A stretch of 20,141 bases of DNA from an uncultured Acidaminococcus sp. (GTDB taxonomy: Bacteria; Bacillota_C; Negativicutes; Acidaminococcales; Acidaminococcaceae), in the NCBI GenBank assembly GCA_900314165.1, contig OMUE01000022.1:1-20141 (forward strand), written 5' to 3'. Below the pieces are notes generated by a model. The model searched no databases, was not told where the DNA came from, and worked only from the letters and a program-made list of their open reading frames with translations. This document shows, piece after piece, positions 14,014 to 20,141 of the stretch. The first letter of the stretch is position 1; every line of letters starts with the position of its first letter. A program made the position numbers and the translations under genes.

Positions 14014-14517
14014 ATGATTAAGATCAATGTAGCAGAAATCAAAAAAAGCCTGGTAGGGTCTGAATCTTTCCAGTACACGTTATCTGGGAAAGATCTGGAT
14101 ATTACCCTGGAGGATGCGGATCTGAGTGGTCCCATCCAGGTGGAAGGCTCCATAGCCAATGGGGGAGATGTACTTCTTCTCACGGCTACAGAACAATTCA
14201 CTTACCACGGAACCTGTGCCCGCTGCCTGAAACCGGTGCAGCTGGAGCTCACGGCTCAGGTGGACGAACGGTATTATCCCGAAGGGACAGAAGGTCTGGA
14301 AGAAGATGACTTCACCTATAAGTTTGACGTGGTTGATGTTACGGATGCCTTAAGGGAGTCCCTTCTGCTGGCGATTCCAGCAAGAGTCCTGTGCAAACCG
14401 GACTGTAAGGGAATCTGCCCTGTGTGTGGTGTGGATCGGAACGTGACGGAATGTCACTGTAATGACCATGTCATTGATCCCAGATGGCAGAAACTTGAAG
14501 CGCTCTTAAAGAAATAG
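14014..14517 (+). CDS. YceD/DUF177 family protein (23S rRNA accumulation protein family)
   Basis: The 167-residue protein matches the DUF177/YceD family, which nearly always precedes rpmF, as here. Family members have been linked to 23S rRNA accumulation and plastid ribosome biogenesis, but the biochemical role is unclear. The visible pattern is an N-terminal MIKINVAEIKKSLVGS segment, then CARCLKP (Cys68, Cys71). A C-terminal cluster follows (Cys127, Cys131, Cys135, Cys138, Cys147, Cys149) in CKPDCKGICPVCG, suggesting bound zinc. ATG 14014 is the only sensible start downstream of the promoter, and no Shine-Dalgarno sequence precedes it. The frame is open to TTG 13966, but that would put the start upstream of the -10 box. 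rpmF follows 24 bases after the stop. Confidence 0.85.
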   Translation: MIKINVAEIKKSLVGSESFQYTLSGKDLDITLEDADLSGPIQVEGSIANGGDVLLLTATEQFTYHGTCARCLKPVQLELTAQVDERYYPEGTEGLEEDDFTYKFDVVDVTDALRESLLLAIPARVLCKPDCKGICPVCGVDRNVTECHCNDHVIDPRWQKLEALLKK

Positions 14518-14541
14518 CATGAAGTAGGGAGGTGTACAATC

Positions 14542-14724
14542 ATGGCAGTACCAAAGAGAAAAATGTCCAAAGCCCGCCGGGATTCCCGTCGTGCCAACTG
14601 GAAACTGGCTGCTCCTGGCTTGGTAGAATGTCCCCAATGCCACGAGCTGAAGCGCCCTCACCACGTTTGCCCTGAATGCGGCTATTACGATGGTAAGGAA
14701 GTCGTTAAAGAAGACGAAGAATAA
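14542..14724 (+). CDS. rpmF: 50S ribosomal protein L32
   Basis: The 60-residue protein begins [22 protein letters not shown], the conserved basic L32 start. It has a zinc-ribbon pattern CPQC (residues 30-33) and CPEC (43-46), then an acidic tail KEVVKEDEE. The zinc-containing (C+) form is the usual one; no C-minus paralogue is in the window. GGGAGGTG lies about 7 bases before ATG 14542. It is cotranscribed with the DUF177 gene and closed by a strong terminator, so the common coupling of rpmF to plsX and fab genes is broken here by the transaldolase and a new promoter. Confidence 0.97.
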   Translation: MAVPKRKMSKARRDSRRANWKLAAPGLVECPQCHELKRPHHVCPECGYYDGKEVVKEDEE

Positions 14725-14748
14725 GGGCTGCCGGTACATCGGCCGTCC

Positions 14749-14786
14749 AAAAGAGCATCGCTTTGCGGAGCGGTGCTCTTTTTTTT
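14749..14786 (+). terminator. Intrinsic terminator after rpmF
   Basis: A 14-bp stem (14749-14762 with 14769-14782, one G-T pair) with a TTGCGG loop ends in a run of eight T residues. Confidence 0.92.
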
Positions 14787-14842
14787 GTCCTGACTTTGTC
14801 GCTTTCTGAAAACTGTGTATTCCTAAAATAGAGAATGTGTTT

Positions 14843-14848
14843 TATAAT
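14843..14848 (+). promoter_or_regulatory. Possible -10 box of the transaldolase gene
   Basis: TATAAT lies about 77 bases before the start. The -35 position holds TTCCTA (weak). It is the only TATAAT between the rpmF terminator and the transaldolase start. Confidence 0.4.
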
Positions 14849-14924
14849 GATACTGTGATTAATTGTGATTGCTGAATGTTCATCTTTGTTCTATAGGTCA
14901 ATCTGAGGATAAGGAGTTTCCATT

Positions 14925-15581
14925 ATGAAATTTTTCATCGATACAGCGAATGTGGACGAAATCCGGGAAGCAGCGGCTATGGGCATTATCTGCGGGGTCA
15001 CCACGAACCCGTCCCTTATAGCTAAAGAGGGCAGGGACTATGTGCAAGTCCTGAAGGAGATTACGGAGATTGTGGACGGCCCTATTTCCGGGGAAGTGAA
15101 GGCCAGCACTACGACGGCGGAAGGCATGATTGAAGAAGGCCGGGCCATTGCCAGCCTCCATAAGAATATGGTCGTGAAGATCCCTATGACGGCAGAAGGC
15201 CTGAAGGCCGTCCATACTCTGAGCCAGGAAGGCATCAAGACCAATGTGACGTTGGTCTTCTCTGCAGGCCAGGCCCTTTTGGCAGCCCGTGCCGGCGCTA
15301 CATACGTGTCTCCGTTCCTGGGCCGGCTGGACGATATTTCTACGGATGGCATAGAGCTCATCGAAGATATTACGGACATCTTCCGCATGTATCCGGATAT
15401 CCATACCCAGATTATTTGCGCCTCCATCCGGCACCCCATGCATATTGTAGAATGTGCAAAGACCGGTGCGGACATTGCTACGGTGCCCTTCAAGGTCCTG
15501 AAGCAGCTGATGAACCATCCTCTGACGGACATCGGCATCGCCCGGTTCAAAAAGGATTACGAAGCGGTGTTTGGGAAATAA
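14925..15581 (+). CDS. Transaldolase, fructose-6-phosphate aldolase (FSA/TalC) type
   Basis: The 218-residue protein has the length of the small single-domain transaldolase subfamily rather than the 320-residue classical TalB. It begins [16 protein letters not shown] and has [13 protein letters not shown]. The Schiff-base lysine is Lys85 in VVKIPMT, followed by [31 protein letters not shown]. Members transfer dihydroxyacetone units (pentose phosphate pathway) or cleave fructose 6-phosphate. In Bacillota, transaldolase activity is the likelier role. AAGGAG lies 8 bases before ATG 14925. It appears to be a single-gene unit between the rpmF terminator and a repeat element that starts 8 bases after its stop. 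Confidence 0.92.
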   Translation: MKFFIDTANVDEIREAAAMGIICGVTTNPSLIAKEGRDYVQVLKEITEIVDGPISGEVKASTTTAEGMIEEGRAIASLHKNMVVKIPMTAEGLKAVHTLSQEGIKTNVTLVFSAGQALLAARAGATYVSPFLGRLDDISTDGIELIEDITDIFRMYPDIHTQIICASIRHPMHIVECAKTGADIATVPFKVLKQLMNHPLTDIGIARFKKDYEAVFGK

Positions 15582-15588
15582 CTTGAGC

Positions 15589-15706
15589 GACGGACGACCG
15601 AAGACGGATGACGACCGACAAAGGAACAAACCGTCTTTACGCCGGTTTGAAATATATTCCATGCGAAGCATGGTTCCTCTATCGTACGTCGGCTGTCGTA
15701 AGTCGG
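15589..15706. repeat. Inverted-repeat element with heptanucleotide arms and internal hairpins
   Basis: The left arm (15589-15619) is four to five heptamers of GACGGAC/GACCGAA type. The right arm (15679-15706) is four heptamers of ACGTCGG/CTGTCGT type, whose reverse complement belongs to the same family. Inside are AAACCG/CGGTTT (15628-15648) and CCATGC-GAA-GCATGG (15659-15673). The right half matches 478-531. It follows the transaldolase stop directly and may terminate it. The rest of the gap to fapR is promoter region. Confidence 0.8.
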
Positions 15707-15780
15707 TCAATGTTATCAAGTTAAATATGAACAAACTGTAAACAATGATACGAAAAGTGTGTCATTCTATTTAACTAACC

Positions 15781-15808
15781 TTGTATTTTTGCAAGGTTCT
15801 GCTATAAT
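15781..15808 (+). promoter_or_regulatory. Promoter of the fapR-plsX-fab operon
   Basis: An extended -10 TGCTATAAT ends at 15808. TTGTAT at 15781-15786 gives a 16-base spacer but is a weak -35. A stem AACCTTG/CAAGGTT (15777-15797) overlaps the -35 area. Confidence 0.65.
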
Positions 15809-15819
15809 GACAACTAGTG

Positions 15820-15836
15820 TTATGACTAGGTCTTAA
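15820..15836. promoter_or_regulatory. Putative FapR operator
   Basis: TTATGACTAGGTCTTAA matches 14 of 17 positions of the Bacillus FapR box as I recall it (read in the reverse orientation) and keeps the core GACTAGGT. It starts 12 bases after the -10 box, over or just after the transcription start, the usual place for FapR autoregulation. Confidence 0.7.
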
Positions 15837-15850
15837 AAGTAGGTGATAGA

Positions 15851-16441
15851 ATGGGTTCTGTGGCTCAAAAAAGATTGAGACAGGAACAGCTGCAACAGCT
15901 GCTCACCAAGAATCCCTTTTTAACCGACGAGCATTTGGCCGAAACACTACAGGTCAGCATTCAGACTGTCCGGCTGGACCGCCTGGCCCTGGGGATCCCG
16001 GAACTGCGGGAACGGACTCGGCATATGGCGGAGGACGTACAGAATAAATTACAGGCTATTACGTCTGCGGATATCGTGGGAGACCTGCTGGACCTGGATA
16101 TCGGCCACAGCGGCATTTCCATGATGACGGTGACGGAGGATATGGTGCTGCAGAAGACCGGGGTAGCCAGAGGACAGTATATGTTCGGGCAGGCAAACTC
16201 CCTGGCTCTTGCCGTCATAGACGCTCCGGCTGCTTTGACCGGGGTAGCCAATGTAAAATATAAAATTCCTGTCTATACGGGTGCTGTACTGGTGGCCCGG
16301 GCGGAAGTCGTCAGGAAACAGGAAGATAAATATACTATCTGGGTAAAAATCAGAAACAATCATAGAGAAGTATTTCGGGCAAAATTTCTGATTGTTGCCA
16401 TTCCGGAAAAGGGGAATCAGGAAGATGAAGATCGCAGTTGA
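15851..16441 (+). CDS. fapR: Fatty acid and phospholipid biosynthesis regulator FapR
   Basis: The 196-residue repressor has an N-terminal DeoR-like helix-turn-helix (about 20-52, FLTDEHLAETLQVSIQTVRLDRLALGIPELRER) joined to a C-terminal hotdog-fold ligand domain. The ligand domain carries GVARGQYMFGQANSLALAVIDAPAALT, closely like the malonyl-CoA-binding region of Bacillus FapR. Malonyl-CoA binding releases it from its operator, so the fab genes rise with precursor supply. GTAGGTGATAG precedes ATG 15851. It overlaps plsX by 17 bases, which suggests translational coupling. With a FapR-type operator just upstream, autoregulation of the whole operon is likely. Confidence 0.93.
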   Translation: MGSVAQKRLRQEQLQQLLTKNPFLTDEHLAETLQVSIQTVRLDRLALGIPELRERTRHMAEDVQNKLQAITSADIVGDLLDLDIGHSGISMMTVTEDMVLQKTGVARGQYMFGQANSLALAVIDAPAALTGVANVKYKIPVYTGAVLVARAEVVRKQEDKYTIWVKIRNNHREVFRAKFLIVAIPEKGNQEDEDRS

Positions 16442-17441
16442 CGTCATGGGCACGGACTATGGCCCAGCGGAAATTATAAAAGGCGTGCTGCAGGCCGTGA
16501 ACGAATATGGCTGCGAAGTAGTTTTGGTAGGCGATCAGGAGGTCATCCGGCAGGAACTGGTGAAGGAACATCAGGAAAACAATCCGAAGGTGTCCATCCA
16601 CCACGCCAGCCAGGTCATAGAGATGAAGGATCATCCCGGCATCAGTGTGAAAAAGAAACGGGATGCCTCTATTGTGGTAGCCACTCAGCTGCTTCATGAA
16701 AAAGAATGCGACGCTCTGGTGTCGTCCGGCAGTACGGGAGCCGCTGTGGCTTCTGCCCTGTTCGGCCTGGGGCGGATCAAAGGGATAGAACGTCCGGCTA
16801 TTGCTACGGTGATCCCCAGCATGACGGGAGCCACAGTCCTTGTGGACTCCGGTGCCAAGGTGGACGCCAAGCCGGAACAATTGGTGCAGAATGCTATTAT
16901 GGGTTCCGTGTACGCAGAACTGCTGCTGGGGCTGCCAAAGCCCAGGGTAGGCCTGCTGAACATCGGGGAGGAAGAGACGAAGGGCAACGAACAGTGCCTG
17001 GCTACGTACCCTCTCATGAAGAAGGATCCCCATATCAACTTTATCGGCAATGTGGAAGGCCGGGATATTAACAAGGGTTCTGTAGATGTGGTGGTGTGCG
17101 ACGGGTTTGTGGGCAACGTGGTCCTGAAGACCATGGAAGGCCTGGGTCTGGCCATCATCAATATCTTTAAAGATACACTGCGAGCCAGCAGCATCTTCGC
17201 AAAATTAGGCGTCCTGCTCATGAAGCCGGCCCTGGCTAAGATGGTGAAGAAGATGGACGCTTCCGAATACGGTGGTGCGCTGCTTTTGGGCGTACGGGCT
17301 CCGTTCATCATCTGCCATGGGAATTCCAAGGCTAAGGCTATCAAGAATGCCGTACGGGTCGCTATCGAGCTGACACAGAAAGACGTGGTAGGCCGGATTC
17401 GGCAGGAAATCATACAGGACGAAGAAAGTGGAGGGTTATAA
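16425..17441 (+). CDS. plsX: Phosphate acyltransferase PlsX
   Basis: The 338-residue protein makes acyl-phosphate from acyl-ACP, the donor for PlsY in phosphatidic acid synthesis. It acts at the inner membrane surface but has no transmembrane segment. It starts MKIAVDVMGTDYGP and shows VSSGSTGA and LLNIGEEETKGN, then the C-terminal SEYGGALLLGV region, all typical of PlsX. I chose ATG 16425 because the family begins there. It overlaps the fapR end by 17 bases. GGGG at 16411-16414 is the likely ribosome site, and AGGAAG abuts the ATG. The frame continues upstream to 16392 only as overlap with fapR. The TAA stop shares its last A with the fabH ATG. Confidence 0.95.
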   Translation: MKIAVDVMGTDYGPAEIIKGVLQAVNEYGCEVVLVGDQEVIRQELVKEHQENNPKVSIHHASQVIEMKDHPGISVKKKRDASIVVATQLLHEKECDALVSSGSTGAAVASALFGLGRIKGIERPAIATVIPSMTGATVLVDSGAKVDAKPEQLVQNAIMGSVYAELLLGLPKPRVGLLNIGEEETKGNEQCLATYPLMKKDPHINFIGNVEGRDINKGSVDVVVCDGFVGNVVLKTMEGLGLAIINIFKDTLRASSIFAKLGVLLMKPALAKMVKKMDASEYGGALLLGVRAPFIICHGNSKAKAIKNAVRVAIELTQKDVVGRIRQEIIQDEESGGL

Positions 17442-18454
17442 TGAGCGATAAACAGGCAGTAGGTTTTCTCGGGATGGGGTACTACGTACCTGAGAAGATC
17501 GTTACGAACTTTGATCTGGAAAAAATGGTGGATACCAGCAATGAATGGATTGTGGAACGCACGGGGGTCAAGACCCGTCACGTGGCGGCTCCGGAACAAG
17601 CCACTTCTGACCTGGCCTTTATTGCCGCCCAGAGAGCGTTGGAAGACGCAAAACTGACGGCAGAGGATATCGACCTGATCGTGGTAGGTACAGAATCCCC
17701 GGATATGAAATTCCCGTCCGTAGCCTGCATTCTGCAGGACAAATTGGGCGCTAAACATGCTGCTGCCTTCGACCTGGCAGCAGGCTGCAGCGGCTTTGTC
17801 TATGCCTGCGGCATTGCCAGCCAGACCATTGCTTCCGGACTGTATAAACATGTATTGGTGGTAGGCGCGGAAACCTTGTCCAGAATCCTGAACTGGAAGG
17901 ACAGAAATACCTGCATCCTGTTCGGCGATGGGGCAGGGGCTGCCGTACTGGGCCCTGTAGAAGAAGGCTATGGCATCCTGGCTGTGGACCTGGGCGCTGA
18001 CGGTGCCGGCGGCAAGTTCCTGAATATGCCTGCAGGGGGCTCCCGGAAACCGGCCAGCCATGAGACTGTGGATGCTCAGGAACATTTCATCCATATGGTG
18101 GGCTCTGAAGTTTTCAAGTTCGCCGTCAAGGTTATGGGCCGCAGCACTCTGAGAGTGCTGGAAAAAGCTGGCCTGGACAAGACGGATATCGACCTGCTGG
18201 TACCTCACCAGGCCAATATGCGCATTATCGCTTCTGCTGCCAAACGGCTGAAGCTCAGTGAAGATAAGATCATGGTAAACCTGGACAAATATGCCAATAC
18301 GTCCGGTGCTTCCATCCCTATTGCCCTGTGTGAAGCACGGGATCAGGGACGGATCCATAAAGGTGACAATGTGGTCATGGTAGGCTTTGGTGCCGGCCTG
18401 ACTTACGGTTCCATCGTTGTAAAATGGCAGAAAGATGAGGAGAAGAAAGCATGA
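17441..18454 (+). CDS. fabH: 3-oxoacyl-[ACP] synthase III (KAS III)
   Basis: The 337-residue condensing enzyme starts fatty acid synthesis by joining acetyl-CoA (or another acyl-CoA primer) to malonyl-ACP. The catalytic triad is visible: Cys116 in DLAAGCSGF, His in LLVPHQANMRI and Asn in YANTSGASIP. The N-terminal DTSNEWIVERTGVKTRH segment is also typical. GAGGGTTAT precedes its ATG, which overlaps the plsX stop by one base. Its own stop overlaps the fabD ATG in an ATGA, so it is translationally coupled on both sides. Primer preference (straight or branched) cannot be read from the sequence. Confidence 0.96.
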   Translation: MSDKQAVGFLGMGYYVPEKIVTNFDLEKMVDTSNEWIVERTGVKTRHVAAPEQATSDLAFIAAQRALEDAKLTAEDIDLIVVGTESPDMKFPSVACILQDKLGAKHAAAFDLAAGCSGFVYACGIASQTIASGLYKHVLVVGAETLSRILNWKDRNTCILFGDGAGAAVLGPVEEGYGILAVDLGADGAGGKFLNMPAGGSRKPASHETVDAQEHFIHMVGSEVFKFAVKVMGRSTLRVLEKAGLDKTDIDLLVPHQANMRIIASAAKRLKLSEDKIMVNLDKYANTSGASIPIALCEARDQGRIHKGDNVVMVGFGAGLTYGSIVVKWQKDEEKKA

Positions 18455-19398
18455 GCAAGATTGCATTTATGTTCCCCGGACAAGGTTCCCAGACTGTGGG
18501 GATGATGAAAGAACTGTATGATAACTACGCTGTAGTCAAGGATGTGTTCAAGGAAGCCGACGAAGCTCTGGGCTTCTCCATGACGGACCTGATTTTCCAG
18601 GGCCCCGAAGACCAGCTGCGGCTGACCTACAATACCCAGCCTGCCATCCTGACCTGCAGCATTGCTGCCATGAAGGTCCTGAACGAACATGAAGTATTCC
18701 CGGATGTGGCTGCCGGCCACAGCCTGGGTGAATATTCCGCCCTGGTAGCTGCCGGTTCCATGAAGTTTGCCGACGCCGTACGGGTCGTCCGCAAACGCGG
18801 CCAGTTCATGCAGGAAGCTGTTCCTGTAGGACAGGGCGCTATGGCTGCCATCATCGCTCTGGCAACGGATAAGATCAAAGAAATCTGCGCCCAGGTCCAG
18901 GAAGAAACCGGCAAGGCTGTGCAGCCGGTGAACTTCAACTGCCCTGGCCAGGTGGTTATTGCAGGTGCAACGGAAGCTGTCCAGAAGGCTGCCGATGCCC
19001 TGAAAGCTGCTGGTGCCAAGAGAGCCATCCTGCTGCCTGTCAGCGCACCTTTCCATAGCACCCTCATGCAGCCTGCGGCTGACAGACTGAAGGAAGTGCT
19101 GGATACGGTGGAAGTGAAGGATGCGTCCATTCCTGTGATCGCCAACGTGACGGCCCGTCCGGAACAAAAGGGCGAAGAAATCCGCAGCGTCCTGGTAAAA
19201 CAAGCTGCCAGCCCTGTTCTGTGGGAAGACAGTGTCCGCTACATGATGGAAAATGGCGTGGATACGTTCATCGAAGTGGGCCCCGGCAAGGTGTTGACCG
19301 GTTTCATCCGCAAGATCGATCGGTCTTATAAGCCTCAAAATGTAGAAGACTTGGCTAGTTTGGAAAAAACCCTTGCTTATTTAAAGGAGGTCAGATAA
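18451..19398 (+). CDS. fabD: Malonyl CoA-ACP transacylase
   Basis: The 315-residue enzyme moves the malonyl group from CoA to ACP, supplying FabH and the elongation synthases. It has the N-terminal MFPGQGSQ motif, the nucleophile Ser91 in [12 protein letters not shown], Arg in [11 protein letters not shown], His in SAPFHSTLM and the late [10 protein letters not shown] motif. GAGGAGAAG lies upstream of ATG 18451, which overlaps the fabH stop by 4 bases. The next gene starts 2 bases after its stop. ACP (acpP) is not between fabD and fabG and must lie outside the window. Confidence 0.96.
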   Translation: MSKIAFMFPGQGSQTVGMMKELYDNYAVVKDVFKEADEALGFSMTDLIFQGPEDQLRLTYNTQPAILTCSIAAMKVLNEHEVFPDVAAGHSLGEYSALVAAGSMKFADAVRVVRKRGQFMQEAVPVGQGAMAAIIALATDKIKEICAQVQEETGKAVQPVNFNCPGQVVIAGATEAVQKAADALKAAGAKRAILLPVSAPFHSTLMQPAADRLKEVLDTVEVKDASIPVIANVTARPEQKGEEIRSVLVKQAASPVLWEDSVRYMMENGVDTFIEVGPGKVLTGFIRKIDRSYKPQNVEDLASLEKTLAYLKEVR

Positions 19399-19399
19399 A

Positions 19400-20141
19400 A
19401 TGACGTTAGCTGGTAAAGTAGCGCTGGTTACCGGTGCCTCCCGTGGGATTGGTCGGGCTATTGCCCTGACCCTTGCTCAAAACGGTGCTGATGTAGCTAT
19501 CAATTTTGCTGGTAATGTGGCCGCCGCTCAGGAAGTGGCCGATGCCATCACCGCTATGGGCCGCAAAGCTCTGCTGGTCCAGGGCAGTGTAGCCGACGCC
19601 GATGGTGTGCAGGCGATTGTAAAGAAGGTTGTGGCAGAACTGGGCCGCCTGGATATCCTGGTGAACAACGCCGGGATCACCCGTGATGGGCTTCTGATGC
19701 GTATGAAGACCGAAGATTGGGACGCAGTACTGGAAACTAACCTGAAAGGCGTGTATAATTGTTCTAAGGCCGTTATGCGCACGATGATGAAGCAGAAGGG
19801 CGGCCGGATTGTGAACATGGCTTCCGTTGTAGGGGAGACCGGCAATGCCGGGCAGTGCAACTATTCTGCTGCCAAGGCCGGCGTCATCGGTTTCACGAAA
19901 TCTTTGGCCAAGGAAGTAGCTTCCCGGGGCATTACGGTCAATGCCGTAGCTCCTGGCTTTATCGCTACGGACATGACGAAGGTGCTGACGGACGACCAGA
20001 AGGCCGAAATGGCCAAGACCATTCCCTTAGGCAGGGCTGGTCAGCCTCAAGATGTTGCCAATGCAGTTTTATTCCTTGTATCCGATGAAGCTGCTTATAT
20101 AACCGGCCAGGTTTTAAATGTGGACGGTGGCATGGTAATGT
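19400..20141 (+). CDS. fabG: 3-oxoacyl-[ACP] reductase (right end cut by the window)
   Basis: The 247 readable codons run to the last base and end VDGGMVM, where FabG proteins normally stop, so only the stop codon (its T is the final base) seems to be missing. It is a short-chain dehydrogenase: TGASRGIG at 11-18 binds NADPH, NNAG follows at 89-92, and the catalytic tetrad is Asn114, Ser142, Tyr155 and Lys159 (YSAAK). It reduces 3-oxoacyl-ACP to 3-hydroxyacyl-ACP in each elongation round. AAGGAGG lies 9 bases before ATG 19400, itself 2 bases after the fabD stop. The operon probably continues to acpP and fabF beyond the window, which is typical but not seen. Confidence 0.95.
   Translation, partial: MTLAGKVALVTGASRGIGRAIALTLAQNGADVAINFAGNVAAAQEVADAITAMGRKALLVQGSVADADGVQAIVKKVVAELGRLDILVNNAGITRDGLLMRMKTEDWDAVLETNLKGVYNCSKAVMRTMMKQKGGRIVNMASVVGETGNAGQCNYSAAKAGVIGFTKSLAKEVASRGITVNAVAPGFIATDMTKVLTDDQKAEMAKTIPLGRAGQPQDVANAVLFLVSDEAAYITGQVLNVDGGMVM

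Noticed and set aside
16694..18466. Open frame of 590 codons on the minus strand over plsX and fabH
   Set aside because: It is antisense to two clear enzymes and spans their junction, with no initiation signal. It is a composition artefact.

Overview
The window reads as an ordinary chromosomal segment of a Bacillota (Firmicutes) bacterium. The FapR/malonyl-CoA-type control of fatty acid synthesis, the order hrcA-grpE-dnaK-dnaJ behind a CIRCE element, the FSA-type transaldolase and the protein sequences together suggest a Negativicutes member of moderate GC content, perhaps Acidaminococcus-like. That genus-level assignment is inference from sequence character only.

Layout. (1) 1-696: a broken, AT-rich gene remnant, then a gene-free block of hairpins and short tandem repeats. 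(2) 697-6824: hemW, then the heat-shock operon hrcA-grpE-dnaK-dnaJ with its own promoter and CIRCE operator. (3) 6825-12600: four genes standing alone, each with its own signals and each fenced by repeat-rich spacers: an unrecognised 506-residue Sel1-repeat protein, a nitrilase on the minus strand, a Nudix hydrolase and a 3-hydroxyacyl-CoA dehydrogenase. (4) 12724-14724: ackA, then the DUF177/YceD gene with rpmF, which start from a perfect sigma-A-type promoter. (5) 14925-15581: a transaldolase. (6) 15851 to the right edge: the fatty acid/phospholipid operon fapR-plsX-fabH-fabD-fabG. Its junctions are overlapping or nearly touching, and a FapR box lies just after the fapR promoter. fabG is cut by the window edge at what is probably its stop codon.

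How the genes work together. HrcA represses the chaperone operon through CIRCE, and GrpE, DnaK and DnaJ form one folding machine. FapR is expected to sense malonyl-CoA and tune PlsX (acyl-phosphate synthesis), FabH (initiation), FabD (malonyl transfer) and FabG (reduction). AckA makes ATP from acetyl phosphate. The 3-hydroxyacyl-CoA dehydrogenase may serve a butyrate-type pathway.

The most unusual content lies between the genes. At least fourteen short tandem arrays with a strict 7-nt period, built from different heptamers, sit at the operon boundaries and never inside an operon. They are interleaved with micro-hairpins (4-8 bp stems, mostly 3-nt loops). Several hairpins recur with changed but still paired stems. 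One heptamer array (8977-9045) is telomere-like and would put a G-quadruplex motif in the 3' end of the nitrilase transcript. A possible non-coding RNA or attenuated leader lies upstream of the nitrilase. No tRNA, rRNA, CRISPR array, intact insertion sequence or recognisable defence system was seen.
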